NCBI RefSeq assembly: GCF_000321225.1
Contig: NW_004450276.1
Coordinates: 714,300-778,299, forward strand
Direction of reading: 5' to 3'
Length of the DNA stretch: 64,000 nucleotides
From: Odobenus rosmarus divergens
Taxonomy: Eukaryota > Chordata > Mammalia > Carnivora > Odobenidae
Translations under genes and position numbers: made by a program
In this document: positions 1 through 11,324 of the stretch, piece by piece
Position numbering within the stretch: position 1 is the stretch's first letter
Layout: each line of letters opens with the position of its first letter
Notes under the pieces: model-generated
Told to the model about the DNA's origin: nothing
What the model saw: only the letters and a program-made list of their open reading frames with translations
Database searches by the model: none

Positions 1-2937
1 ACTTAGGGGTCAGCATAGTTGGGACAATTTCAGGCGAGCCCAATCCATACTAAAGTTGGAATATCTGAGCAGAAAAGAAGAGCAATCAAGGCTCATGAAA
101 TCCTGTGACCCTCAAGGGCATCTGGCTTAAGCAAAAGACCATTAATACTAGTCTTAAAGCCATTCTCCAATTGTCTGTATGACCACTCAGGCCAAGTCAC
201 TGATGGCTTTTCCCTCGGGGCCTAAAAATACAGCCTAGGACAGCATGCACAGAATGGCAGAGAAACTGGGCATCCACCTAAGCTCTCATTAACAGCATAA
301 GTATTCACCCAGAAATCACCATAAACTGCAGCAAGAGCACTGTGGTATTCGAACCCATGATGGATTTTCTGGGAGCAGAGCAGGGTTGATTAGGTAATGT
401 GTGTGAAGACAGGGGTGAGGTTCTCAAGGTTCAAAATGGTGCTCAGGAATGGCTAGTTCTCTGTGGTAGAATCTCAGCTGGAACAGAGGAGGGAGGGAAT
501 GTGGTCTCCAGCTGGGCTGATGTCTAGTAATTGGTGTCTAAGAAGCAACAATTACTTTTCAGGTGTCCTGTCAATGAAGACCTAAATACATGCTGTACTC
601 TAAAAATTTCCCAACTATTTGTTATCTGCAAATCCATTACTTGAAAATAGCCTATAACTTTAGGCCCTGAAACATGAAGATTCACCTCCTTCCTGCTAAA
701 TATCTAAAAAGGGAAGAAAAGGACAATGGAGCAGAATATGACTAACCCATCAGTCAGGTCACTTCTGAGACTATTTGTGCAGACCCTTTGTCCCCTCTCA
801 GTCAGTATTAACTATACAGTCCAATTAAACCTAGTGCTGGTTGCCCACAGGGATTCCTTTCATACAAAAATGCAATTCTCTCCAAGATTCTCGGCATTAC
901 CTAATGGCCTGCATAGAATCAGTGTGATGGTCTCCGGCTGGTTCCCGGGCGACAAATTGATCACCATGGCAATAATCAGAGGCTCTCACCCTATAGAGGG
1001 GCAAAGTAAAATCCACAGCACCATAGGGGAAGCTTATCTGATTATCTCAGAAGGGCTGTCTCTTTAGAGGGGCTGCTACTGCCGATTAGGCTGTTCTATC
1101 TATGCAGGCCTGTGGGGCCCATGCCAGAGTGTGGAATGAGGCATATGGCTGGAGAATGAGGAGGGAAAACATGCCAACTTCTGATGCAGCCCAGCTGCCT
1201 CTGCTCAGGTGGTCTAGGTCAGCATTCTGTGAGTAAGACTTACTCAGCCCGAGGAAAGGGTCCCGATGGATACTTGCAAAAACACAACTGGACTTAAATC
1301 AGTCAACCACGTTGCTAGCAATATAGGAGGAAGACAATCCAGGAAAAACATGAGCCTACAGAAATGTCACAGAAAGTAATGGGAGCTTAACTGTGGTTAT
1401 AAACTGTTAGATTTTATAATACTGAGACCCTAACTACTAAGGGAGGAACTATACCTAAGTATTTTTCCTTCTGTATTGCCCCCAAATAGGTTTGTGACTT
1501 TTCTTTGAGACATCCTCTGACAAGAATTAGTAATTACAGAAATATAGATGAGGAGAGGAAATATATAAGAAAATATATATCTGTATTATATAATCTCGGT
1601 TGCATAATAAATGCCCAGGGTGCCAAACAAGACCAAAAATCTAGTTTGCTACTCCCGTGTGAAGTTGGTGTGTTCACACTATACAACAAGCTGGGATAAA
1701 ATTGTTCCAGGCAGAAGTTAATGTATGCATTGTAAGGCACATACATACTTCTCTTTATTACTCTACACATTCAAAGGCCTTCAAAGGATGTACTCACAAA
1801 GGTTACTTTTAGTGTTGAGAACAATCCAGGGACAGTTCTCTATAGATAAACAAGGGGGAAAAAGATTTTCTAAGCCCTCATGGAAAGTTCCCACCCTCGG
1901 AAGGTCAGAGGCTGACATGGAGCCCCAGCTGACAGAAAGACGTGGACTAGCAGTCAGAACGCTTCTCAGGGAGAACTGCAGGCAATCAGTTCTGGCTGGA
2001 GACATGGTCCCTTACAGGACTTTAATGAGCTTACTGAAAATCACACTGAACCCAAACACCAAATGATTTCACAATTAGAAGTTGGAGTTGTCTATTCTTT
2101 TGCTTCTCTGTCATATTTTTGTACTGGGTGTTAATAGGTCCTTCAAACTCCTTTTAACTAACCTCTTAAATAGACTGCAATTAAAGAATTTCAACCATGC
2201 TGTACCATATAGGATAAATCATATTTCATCTCTGAAAATAAAATTCATCTTTTTTTCTTTTTCCCAAAACCACTATCTTGTGTTAGATTAATTTGTATTA
2301 AAATGAATGTGGATTTGACATGGTGTTTTGTAGAAATTTTCCTTATTTTAAACTGCTGCCATTTAAAATAAATAGCAGCCTCTTCTTTGTTGCAATAGTA
2401 GTATAGATTTAATGTATTTACTTAATCTCTCAGTCTCGATTCCCTCAATCATTGAAGAAACTGAGATTTGTGTGTTTATCCCGGGGGTTCACAGTAAGGA
2501 TTACATGCTCAGCATGTAATAGTTTCTCAAAAAATATGAGTTACCTCTCTTTCCTATTCACTAACAATCTTTTTGTCCAGACTTTGTTAAATATCCTTAA
2601 ATAATAAAATTCTATTTCAGTTCTATTTGCTATTTCATGAACATAAAGTGTAAAAAAAAAAGGAGTTTTTAAATCTTTGGACTCGTAGTGAATCTTTGGG
2701 AGACTGATGAAAGGGACTGAGACAGAACCATACCCATTTATGAACCTCATCAAAGACATAACTTCCTTCTACATCAACCAAATGTCCTTTCTCACTTCAG
2801 ATTTCTTCATTCTTCTTCATCCTCAATTCAGCGTGTGTGGGGACATCTTAAACCAAGTTGCCACCACAATCAACAGCAACTGGGAGCCATGGGCATCTTT
2901 CGTGTGAAGAGGTCCATTGTTACATGGGGGTTATAAC
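1..2937. other. Unassigned unique sequence
   Basis: No gene or repeat family recognised. A 113-codon open frame at 726-1067 and others near 1505-2066 resemble no protein I know, and they lack coding-like composition or splice context. A remnant of an old retroelement is possible around 1-1320 but could not be identified. Confidence 0.4.
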
Positions 2938-3050
2938 CTTCAAAGTGAGGCGGGTCTGGGTTCAAATCCCAGTTCTACTGTAGCTGGCTGGGTGATCCCT
3001 GGCAAGGTGTTCAAACTAGCTGAGTCTCAGTTTTACCATGAGCTATACAC
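2938..3050 (+). repeat. MIR-like SINE fragment
   Basis: The stretch contains the MIR core pattern (gggttcaaatcccagttct) followed by a ctgggtgatcc-ggcaag segment and a ctcagtttta block, in the order of the MIR consensus. A possible tail of the same element (aataaatggtattatt) lies at 3290-3320. Confidence 0.6.
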
Positions 3051-3628
3051 ATCTATCTCTTAGCATTGTTGGAGACCCTCAATTTGCAGTGGAGCTGAAG
3101 AAGCTTCGTCTTCAGGGCTGCTCACTTGCATGGGTCTGTTCCAGGCTCCACACCTAATACTGTATTTGGACTTGTTATTCCTTGCCCTAAAGAGAACCTC
3201 TCAACTTCAGGCCCCACAGATTTTGGCTCTACCCTTGTACGATGATTAAACATAATAAATAAATAATAAATAAAAGGTAACTGGCCCATAGCAATTGTCC
3301 AATAAATGGTATTATTCTCACCAGACTCACAGGCCATATACTTGGATCTGGCATTAAATAAATGCAGAGAAGCCTACTACACAGCGGTATTGTTGGCAGG
3401 TTATACAGAGGTTAACCCTTCTTAAAATATGCCACACTGAAGCCTGGTGAGATGTGTGAACCAACCAAATGCAATATATTTGGCTTCAACCTTAATATTA
3501 AATGTGTAACCATATTTGGTATATTAGAAAGGCTCTAAACAAATGCATCACAGGATGGGTCAACTTAAACATCAAGAAAGAAGTGCAAAAGTCAAGAGCA
3601 AAAGATGACATCTGCAAGCATCCCAAGG

Positions 3629-3648
3629 GTGGCGGGGGCGGGGGGGGG
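3629..3648 (+). repeat. G-rich homopolymer tract
   Basis: A run of G interrupted only by two C residues. It is a simple repeat and prone to length errors. Confidence 0.8.
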
Positions 3649-3739
3649 GTCCTGGAGAGTATGGGAGATAATGAACAAAAGCCAAGATTGATGCTCTCCA
3701 TGGTCTTAGTAGACACTATTTGTCCAAATACAGCTTATC

Positions 3740-3905
3740 ATCCATCTACATTAGAACCACCTAAGGAACCTCAATGAAAGCACAATTTCCTCCACTCTAT
3801 GCCAGCCCACTGAATCAGCACATCTGGAGGTAGGGCCCAGGATTCTACCCCCAACTAGGTGATTCTGAATTCCATTTAGGCTAAGAACCCCTGCTTATAA
3901 TTGAA
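3740..3905 (+). mobile_element. MER5A-like hAT-Charlie fossil
   Basis: It shows the pattern of a MER5A non-autonomous DNA transposon: attagaaccacctaaggaa near the start, a central gaatcagcacatctgg, then tagggcccagg and aggtgattctgaattcc, ending with ctaagaacccctg. It is strongly diverged, as expected for an ancient element. Confidence 0.65.
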
Positions 3906-3915
3906 CCTGAAACTA

Positions 3916-5189
3916 CTGATTGGGTATCTCTCAGGACTCCACATATGTTTCTGCCTGTCTCAGAAGACCAGTTTTCTACAATCCTTCCTTTCCACACTTA
4001 GAGGTGAGATCTGATTTGTACATTTTCTTACTTGATAGGTCTACTCCAATTATAGATAAAGAGCATGCTGTTCAGACACATATGTCACTTTTATCATGAT
4101 TTCAGCAAGATCAGGTGTCTCTTTATATACCTGGGGATAAAATAGTTTAATGCTAGCTGAAATGGAGATCTACCGAAAAAGGTGGATTAGCAGCCACTGA
4201 AAGCTTGAAACAAAGTTTCCAGTGGAAAGACAAAATGCTTGCTTTCTGGCTCTGTCCTGGTCAACCTTGTTATTATTAACTTGGATGGAAATTTAGAAAG
4301 CCTGCTTACAAATATGCAGATTATGCAAAACATGGAAGGAATAAATGCTCAGAAAAAGATAACAATCAAGCTACAAAGTAATCCCAACAACAGGTTGAAA
4401 TGAGAATCAAGAATAAAAAAGATCATAGAGTCTATGGAAGCATGAGTGAAAAGAAAAAGTCAGAACTGCTTCAGAAAGGTATCATTAATACAAGTTTTAT
4501 TTGAACCAACAATAAAATACTGTTTAATACTGTTCCTGCTACCCTTACCCATACATGTTTCCCCCCCCCCCAATTCTTGGAAGAGAATAGTTCTACTCTA
4601 TTCTGTGCTGGTCAAACTGTATATATTTTTTTGGAACAGAGGCATTTTTGAGCATGACATTTTAAGAGAAGTCATTCTCAAACTACCATGCATCCAAAAG
4701 GGGATTGCTAGCACGGTGAGGAGTCTACAAACTAACATAGACTGTCTGTGATAATATGGGGGGTATGGGGGGAAGGATTTGTCTTTCTTCAAATAATGGA
4801 TTGTCTGTAGACTTACATTGTTGGTGCTAGGCAAAACCCTAAGTATGTGATAACTGTAAGAAGGTGTATTAAGTTAACTATAAGACAATGAAACAGTGAA
4901 ATAGCTCCAAAAATGCAATGGAGAATTGAGAATGGAAGTGAGCTCCCCAATGTGAAGGTCATCAAACACTAAGTAACGTCATAGTCAGAATCGCTACAAA
5001 ATAGATTCTCTCTACTGAGATTGTTGGGAAAGGGGAGTTATAAATCAGAAATGCTTTCAACTCCAAAGAAAGGTTTCTGTGATTTGTTTTATCTTAGCTA
5101 GCTCAGGGTTCTAGCAGCAAGCTGAAGCAGAAGAATGTGCAGAAATCAACCATGAGCAGAAAGGGAAAACCAAAAAGGGAATATGGACC
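3916..5189. other. Unassigned sequence
   Basis: No gene seen. There is a poly-C run at about 4560-4571. The block near 4260-4420 is weakly LINE-like but too diverged to name. Confidence 0.35.
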
Positions 5190-5194
5190 CTCAG

Positions 5195-5330
5195 TGAATG
5201 CGTATGGAGCACATACTCTGTGCCAAATGCTATTCTAGGCACTGGGGATGCAGCAGGGGACAAAAACCCAACCCCCCTCTCTGTCCTCATAGAGCATATA
5301 TTCTACCAGGAGACAATTATGAAAGGAGTT
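5195..5330 (+). repeat. Ancient mammal-wide repeat fragment
   Basis: The order gagcacatactctgtgcca, ctaggcactggggatgcagc, then gtcctcatagagc and atattctac is a widespread ancient mammalian repeat pattern. The family name was not fixed by eye. Confidence 0.5.
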
Positions 5331-5399
5331 TTGGCAATTTCCTCACTATGAGAACACAGAAAAAAGTGAAAGGGGATGTTGGGAGTGAAAAGGAAGCAT

Positions 5400-7012
5400 A
5401 ATTGTGCCAAGAAGGACTTATTTGAATAAATACTTTTCAGTCTAAATAAATCCCAAGATTGCTTATCCATGAAATCACTCCATATTAATATTTCACTGGC
5501 TTCTCCAAAGCACTGCAGTCTATCCATATAGAGAGCACATTTTCTGGCCCCATCCCCCTTTTAAACATCCCCAAGTGACCATCTAACTCTATCAATATTG
5601 ACTTCTTCACAGGAGGTCACCACCTATCAGATGTTACATCCATCACTGCAAACAACTTCCCTTTGACATATTGATTACTTCATTTTTCTTGTCTTTTGGC
5701 CAGCACCTCCTTTCCAATTAATTTATTGTTGGTGCCGCTGGTGTGTACATCTTTGATGTTCCCAAAACCAGACTGTCCACCTGAATCACATATCCAGCTG
5801 CTTAACTCACACAGGTGCTGTTTCCTATCTCTGACAAGATGATCTTCAACACCGGCTGTTTACCTTGCTTGAGGAAAACTTCGAACAACTTGCCAAATCT
5901 CAACTCCAGTATTGCATCAGTTTACATTGTATCTTGTAAGGTAGACTATCCCTTCCATGCCCACAGGCATCTGACAGAGAATGCTCTAGTCTGAGTCATA
6001 CAAAATCAGATCAACTCTTTCCTTTCTCTCTGCTTTTATTTCTGGTTTCTGCTAATTTCTGTTCACCTCCAGGAACAGAGTTGGGTTCTGGAGGTCAACC
6101 GGGAGGGTGTTGGAGTTAATAACCTCAGCAAGCCACTATGCATTGATCTCCAGTCTCCTCGTGCACTCATATTTCTCTCCCTGCGATTAGATGCTCAGCT
6201 ATCTGCCAGGGCACCTCTTCCCAGACAGTCTCTGATTTGAACTATCTGAGGGCTCCTCATCAAGCTGTTATGGGAGACTAACAACCCACATAGCTCATGC
6301 TATGTACTCCACTCTTGGTGAAGGGCGCTGCATGCTTGCCAAGCAATCAAACCAATACCTCAATCATAGAAGATTAATGTCCCTTTGCTTATATCCTTGA
6401 AGCAGAGAAATGGCTAATGTGACTCTCTCCTTCATAAAGGCTTCTATGCAGTAAGTGGCTGGGATTAAATTATACAATCACGTCATCTATCTGTTGGAAA
6501 GGCTGTCACCCTTACACTGCATTTGCCAACTTGTCCCTTTAGCAGAGGGGCTCAGTACTGCGAGAAGTGGAAAACGGAGCATTATGATGCTGGCTAATAT
6601 AATTCTAAATACCATCAAGGCCATAAAATGGGAGTAAGTGATAAATAATTTATATTTATCAGAATGACTGAATCTTATTAAAAGTGCGGTAATATGATAT
6701 CCTCTCGTACAGCACAGACATGGATGGGGAAAGAGATCAGAATTTCAGTGGTTGCTAGAATTGGTTTGAATTCCTGTTTAAAGTCCTGTGAACCTGGTGT
6801 GAACCTCATGGTATTTTTTTCACCAGTCCCTAGAAAAGAGAGTTCCATTCTTATAAGAAGGGAGTAAGCAAGAGGAAAAAAGAAATCCAATTCAATAAAA
6901 CAGTTTGGAAAAGATAAGAAAATACGGCAATAAGCAACAAGGCCAAAATGCTATCATCGTTTCTGTTCTTTTCTCCATTCCAACTCTACCAACATAAAGC
7001 AGAAAAATCCAC
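5400..7012. other. Unassigned unique sequence
   Basis: Nothing recognisable on either strand. The short open frames at 6455-6637 (+) and 6678-6890 (-) match no family I know. Confidence 0.35.
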
Positions 7013-7024
7013 CCATTCATTTAT

Positions 7025-7134
7025 TTTATTTTTTAAGATTTTTAAGAAATCTCTACACCCAACGCTGGGCTCAAACTCACAACCCTGAGATCAAGAGTCG
7101 CATGCTCCATCGACTAAGACAGTCAGGTGCCCCA
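7025..7134 (-). mobile_element. Carnivore CAN-SINE fragment
   Basis: This is a reverse-complement SINE reading from a T-rich tail (ttttaagattttt) to the head complement caggtgcccc. It lacks the CT-rich middle, so it is shorter than its relatives. A 12-bp target-site duplication (ccattcatttat) flanks it at 7013-7024 and 7135-7146. Confidence 0.8.
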
Positions 7135-7146
7135 CCATTCATTTAT

Positions 7147-7724
7147 CCTTAATTTATTTCTTCATTCATTAATCGTCAAACACCTAGAGTGTGTAAGATA
7201 CTATATTAGGAACTATGAAAGAACAATGAAGAATAGATAGGATCCTCACCTTCAAGTCGTTTACACTCAAATACGGCACACTGGAATTTAAACTTTGGTA
7301 AGCGTAACTCCAGCTTTATAAAAGAAAACTGAGCATCTGTCCAAGGGAAACACTAATGAATTTTCTTTCTCTTCATCTTCCTATTTTACTGCATATGTCT
7401 AAGTCAGAGCTATTCCCACTTGAAAATGCTGTCCTGGGACCACATCCCTGGTAGGAAATGCAGAAATTCAAAGCCCCTTTCATTTCTTAAATAGTATAAC
7501 CAGAGAAAAGTCATTTCTCCAATGATCAATTAGACTTTACCCCATTTTTTATGATGGACACAGAAATAACCAATGATCAGAGAAGCATATCTTTCTGAAA
7601 CAAACATACTTCTACACACATGACCAAAACTTTAGGTTGCCTTTTTATGACAGGATGCACGCCGCATGAGCACAGTGTAAGGTATTCAGTTATATTTAGT
7701 AACTACCTGATAATGTGTTCGATT
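7147..7724. other. Unassigned unique sequence
   Basis: Insertion target region upstream of the MICU2 retrocopy. No gene or repeat recognised. Confidence 0.35.
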
Positions 7725-7741
7725 AGAAACATAGACGCCTT
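7725..7741 (+). repeat. Left target-site duplication of MICU2 retrocopy
   Basis: The 17-mer agaaacatagacgcctt recurs at 9592-9608 with one substitution (g to a). It follows a TT, giving a TT/AGAA junction similar to the L1 endonuclease TT/AAAA preference. This marks the exact 5' insertion point. Confidence 0.92.
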
Positions 7742-7764
7742 GGTGATGGGGCGCTTCCGCAAAG

Positions 7765-8088
7765 ATGGCGGCCGCTGTGGCAAGAGGCGCTTGGCTGGGG
7801 GCCTGGGGCGGAAGACTGCGGCGTGGGATCACTGCCGGTCGGCGAGCTTGGCCCGGCCCCGGCCCCTTGACCGAGGCAGCGGCCGGTGTGGCCCTGGCAG
7901 GCACAGGAGTGGCATGGTACCGTGGCCGCTTGAATGTCGTGGCACCCGAGGGCAGCCTCACCGTCTTAGCACAGGAAAATGTTGACTCTGAAGAGATGGG
8001 AGAAAAATTGTCCCTTCGTAAACAGCGCTTCATGCAGTTTTCTTCACTGGAACATGAAGGAGAATATTATATGACACCACAAGACTAA
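7765..8088 (+). pseudogene. MICU2 retrocopy, N-terminal reading frame
   Basis: This is a 107-codon segment with a start codon in the context aaagATGgcg. Residues 1-45 are rich in Ala, Arg and Gly with no acidic residue in the first 27, as expected for the mitochondrial presequence of the parent protein. Residues from about 83 onward (SLRKQRFMQFSSLEHEGEYY) match the conserved start of the mature MICU2 domain. The frame ends prematurely at TAA 8086-8088, directly at the deletion. Alone it has no EF-hand, so it could at most encode a presequence with a short tail. Confidence 0.9.
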
Positions 8089-9053
8089 TGTTTGACCAAA
8101 TGGAACGTAAAACTTCAGTGAAGAAGCTGACAAAAAAGGATATCGAGGAGATACTGGCAGGAATCCAACCAGCTCATTGTGGTTCAACCTTTTTTAGAGA
8201 CCTTGGCAATAAAGGACTAATTTCGTATACTGAGTATCTTTTCTTGCTTACAATCCTCACTAAACCTCATACTGGGTTTCATGTTGCTTTTAAAATGCTG
8301 GATGCAGATGGTAATGAGATAGTTGAGAAAAAGGAATTTTTTAAGCTACAGAAGATCATGAGTAAACAAGATGACTTGAAGACGACAATAGCTAATGAAA
8401 CGGAATGCCAGGAATCAACAGTGAAAGAACCTGAAATTACCACAACCCTTCAGATACATTTCTTTGGAAAAAGAGGAGAAAGAAAACTTCATTATTGGGA
8501 ATTTCGAAGATTTATGGAGAATTTACAAACAGAGGTCCAAGAAATGGGATTCCTTCAGTTTTCTAAAGGTTTGAGTTTCATGAGAAAAGAAGACTTTGTA
8601 GAGTGGCTACTTTTCTTCACTGACACTGAAAATAAAGACATCTATTGGAAAAATGTAAGAGAGAAGTTGTCAGCAGGAGAGAGCATTAGTTTGGATGAGT
8701 TCAAGTCATTTTGTCACTTTACGACCCACTTGGAAGACTTTGCTATTGCTATGCAGATGTTCAGTTTAGCTCATCGTCCTGTCAGACTGGCGGAGTTTAA
8801 GAGGGCCATGAAAGTAGCAACAGGACAGGAGCTCTCAAACAATATTTTGGACACCGTCTTCAAGATCTTTGATGTGGATGGTGATGAATGTCTTAGTCAT
8901 GGAGAGTTTCTCGGGGTTTTAAAAAGCAGGATGCATCGAGGTCTATGGGTACCACAACAACAAAGTGTACAGGAATACTGGAAATGTGTGAAAAGAGAAA
9001 GCATTAAAGGATTAAAAGAAGTCTGGAAACAAGCTGGAAGAAATCTCTTTTAG
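8088..9053 (+). pseudogene. MICU2 retrocopy, EF-hand reading frame
   Basis: This 321-codon frame begins at an ATG overlapping the upstream stop (TAATG) and carries the rest of MICU2. Two canonical 12-residue EF-hand loops are visible: D72-E83 (DADGNEIVEKKE) and D262-E273 (DVDGDECLSHGE), with calcium-ligating positions retained. The C-terminus ends KQAGRNLF, close to the parent. The absence of any further stop or frameshift over almost 1 kb points to a fairly young insertion. Without the presequence, a protein started here would not be expected to reach the mitochondrion. The ATG is an internal methionine codon of the parent, not a selected start. Confidence 0.9.
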
Positions 9054-9560
9054 AAAAAGATAATCTGGGAGTCATACTGCTCCAAATGTCAGAATTTGGA
9101 ATTTGTTTAAAATACTAGATTTTTGTCTTCTTGGTTTTCTTTGTAATATAAAGATGCCTTGTATTTACTTTCTGAATCAATAATTTCTTAATAAAATTTC
9201 ATTAAAGAACTTAGTAAAAATAGATACATTCTGTCAGAGGGCCTAGAATTGAAGTAATGCTTTGTACTTTGATAAGATGGAAAACCTAGTTATTCAGTGA
9301 TTTCTTAGACACAGTAGTACAACGTGCTCTTTGGAAGGGTGTCAGCTAGTACTTACAGAAAAAAGTATTTGATATACAAGGCCAGTATCAAGTCCAGAAG
9401 TCCTGATGTTCCCAGTAGGGCAAATTAAATTAAAAACTTCTCAGGTTTTCTCATCTGCATCTCATAACTCATAAAGCTTCTTGTGTATTTTATTTCAGTT
9501 AGCTGTATATTAGTTGTCTTAAAAATAATGTGTAAATTTCAATATCCTCTGTAGAAACAG

Positions 9561-9591
9561 AATAAAGTATTTACACAGGAAAAAAAAAGAA
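9561..9591 (+). promoter_or_regulatory. Retrocopied polyadenylation signal and tail
   Basis: AATAAA at 9561-9566 is followed about 14 nt later by an A-rich run at 9580-9591 that abuts the right target-site duplication. This is the copied mRNA 3' end. A second, upstream AATAAA lies near 9190 in the 3'UTR. Confidence 0.88.
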
Positions 9592-9608
9592 AGAAACATA
9601 GACACCTT
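9592..9608 (+). repeat. Right target-site duplication of MICU2 retrocopy
   Basis: agaaacatagacacctt matches 16 of 17 positions of the left copy at 7725-7741. It directly follows the A-rich tail. Confidence 0.92.
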
Positions 9609-10094
9609 TTCTGCTTAAGGGTCAGAGATCTGCTTTGAGCAACGTAATAGTGTAGTTCAGCATGTGAGCGCTCCCCCAGCACCTGGCTATCTTTTCTTTT
9701 AGAGTTTAGTTTTGGGTCCAAAAGAGTTTAGTCAATAAATTAGCACTAGAATCAGAATACACTTTTTGCAACATTTCTCCCCACCCCTGCTGCTGCAAGC
9801 CGCCCTTGAGGGGCGACCAAGCTGGGAAGACAAAGGATCATAGCACAGCCCCCAGCTACTGAATTTCAGCAACAGTGAGCAGAGGTGCTGGGTTGGTCCC
9901 CTTTTCTGCAGCCATGACATTGAGAGCTTTGGGGCATATGAGCAAAGGCCATATCACTTTACCACCACAGTAGCTTACAAATATATCCCCTGCCTCGCCA
10001 CACACATCCTACTTCATTCTTTCTCCAGAACCCTGCTTGAATAGAACTTTGTGTTCAATCAGCCAGTGAGTTAGCCAATTTCCCCACATTGCCC
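9609..10094. other. Unassigned sequence
   Basis: Downstream flank of the retrocopy. No gene or repeat recognised. Confidence 0.35.
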
Positions 10095-10265
10095 AGATAC
10101 ACCAAGCCCTTTGCCTCTCCAACTCTGTTTTTGCACACTTGCCTTCCCCACCCCTCTCCTGCCCTCCAGAACACTACAGTGATCTTTTCAAAAGCCAGTG
10201 CAGGAACCACCTCCCCAAGATCCTTTCCGTGTCCCACCCCACCTGAGAGGAACGGACTCTTCCCC
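10095..10265 (+). repeat. Possible L2 fragment
   Basis: Pyrimidine-rich text resembling ancient L2 3' sequence (ccctttgcctctcc, ccctccagaacac). Weak by-eye call. Confidence 0.35.
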
Positions 10266-10269
10266 CAGT

Positions 10270-10726
10270 TGGCTTCCTGTTGCAGCTCTAACAAATTACA
10301 ATACATTCAGTGACTTACTGCAACCCAAACATTATCTTAACGGTTCTGGGGGTCAGAAGTCCTAAAATCAAGGTGTCAGTAGGACTGTGCTTCTTCTGGA
10401 GACCACAGGGGACACTTTGTTTCCTTGCTTTGCCCATTTTCTGGAAGCAGCCTGCATTTCCTTGCTCATGACCTCTCCCTCAAATCACTCTGACCTCTGC
10501 TTCCCTCCCCTTCACAGACCCTTCCGCCTCCTTCTTTCCCTCATTAGGACCCTTCCAATGACGTTGGGCCCACCTGGCTAAATCCAGAGTAAGCTGCCCA
10601 TCTCAAGATCCTTAAATGAATCACATCGGCAGAGTCCCTTTTGCATGTAAGGTAAAACATATTCCCAGGTTCTCTGGATCAGGACATAGGCTGCTTTGGT
10701 CAAGGGTGCATTATTCTATCTACCAC
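10270..10726 (+). repeat. Ancient LTR-like repeat, family A
   Basis: Ordered blocks of a common mammalian repeat are visible: taacaaattacaat, gtcagaagtcctaaaatcaa, ggtgtcagtagga, a ttgggcccacctgg block, then cttttgcatgtaaggtaa, ending in ctaccaca. Three further repeats of this general class are at 31670-32095, 38695-39253 and 61165-62085. I do not assign a formal family name. Confidence 0.6.
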
Positions 10727-10736
10727 ACCTCCTTTT

Positions 10737-10944
10737 TTTTTTTCTTTAAGACTTTATTTATCTATTTTTGAGAGAGAGCACACACATGCAAGTGAGAGTG
10801 GGGGGAGGGGCAGAGGGAGAGAGAGAATCCTAAGCGGATTCCATACCCAGCACAGAGCCTGAGGCAGGGTTGGATATCACGACCCTGAGATCATGACCTG
10901 AGCTGAAATCAAGACCAGATGCTTAACGGACTGAGCCCCTACCG
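10737..10944 (-). mobile_element. Carnivore CAN-SINE
   Basis: A reverse-strand element with poly-T then aagactttatttatc, a GA-rich stretch, and the complement of the tRNA-like body. An 11-bp duplication (cacctcctttt) flanks it at 10726-10736 and 10945-10955, so it landed at the 3' edge of the LTR-like repeat. Confidence 0.9.
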
Positions 10945-10984
10945 CACCTCCTTTTGAAGCCCCATCCTCCTTTGTCAGATGTCC

Positions 10985-11145
10985 ACACCAGCCGCATGAC
11001 GCTCACATGTATTTCGTTTATAATACCCATTCTACGGGCTACTGTGTCCCAGAAGAAGATACTTTGAGCCTTTATTTCTCCAGTGCCAAGAATTCTGCTT
11101 ATGACTCAGCAGTTGTTCGATAAATCCAAATAAATGTTTGCAGGT
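10985..11145 (+). repeat. L2 3'-end fragment
   Basis: The series tttcgtttataatacc, ctgtgtcccagaagaag and a terminal cgataaatccaaataaatg resembles the L2 3' end. It is diverged. Confidence 0.45.
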
Positions 11146-11324
11146 AAGAAACTCAGGAAAAAAAAAAAAAACAGCAAGGACAACTTAACTGTAAGGCTAT
11201 TATTTGACAATGAAGTATAATAAATGAAATTTTATACGCCAAAACCAATGGTTGGAAAAACAACCAAATTCAGCATTTTTGACATAATGTTTCATAGAAC
11301 AACAAAATCCAGCTGGTCTAGATC

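Larger units (their letters stand above)
7742..9591 (+). pseudogene. MICU2 processed retrocopy
   Basis: This is an intronless copy of the mRNA for MICU2 (EFHA1). In the parent gene this is a mitochondrial intermembrane-space EF-hand protein that pairs with MICU1 and gates the MCU calcium uniporter. The copy contains about 23 nt of 5'UTR, a start codon at 7765, the whole coding region to the stop at 9051-9053, and a 3'UTR with AATAAA at 9561-9566. It ends in an A-rich tail at about 9580-9591. A 17-bp target-site duplication brackets it exactly, showing L1-mediated retrotransposition. The frame breaks once: a 13-nt deletion at about 8085 makes TAA at 8086-8088. Joining the frames conceptually gives about 433 codons including the missing residues, close to the family length of 434. 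No 5' truncation is apparent. Family assignment rests on remembered MICU2 sequence and is strong throughout. A functional retrogene is unlikely, but transcription cannot be excluded. Confidence 0.95.

Noticed and set aside
726..1067. 113-codon plus-strand frame near the left end
   Set aside because: No known domain, no splice context, no supporting composition.
3502..3777. 91-codon frame through a poly-G tract
   Set aside because: The run of glycines reflects the simple repeat.
8086..8090. TAATG as a translational coupling signal
   Set aside because: Stop-start overlap is typical of bacterial operons, but here it is a by-product of a deletion in a mammalian retrocopy.
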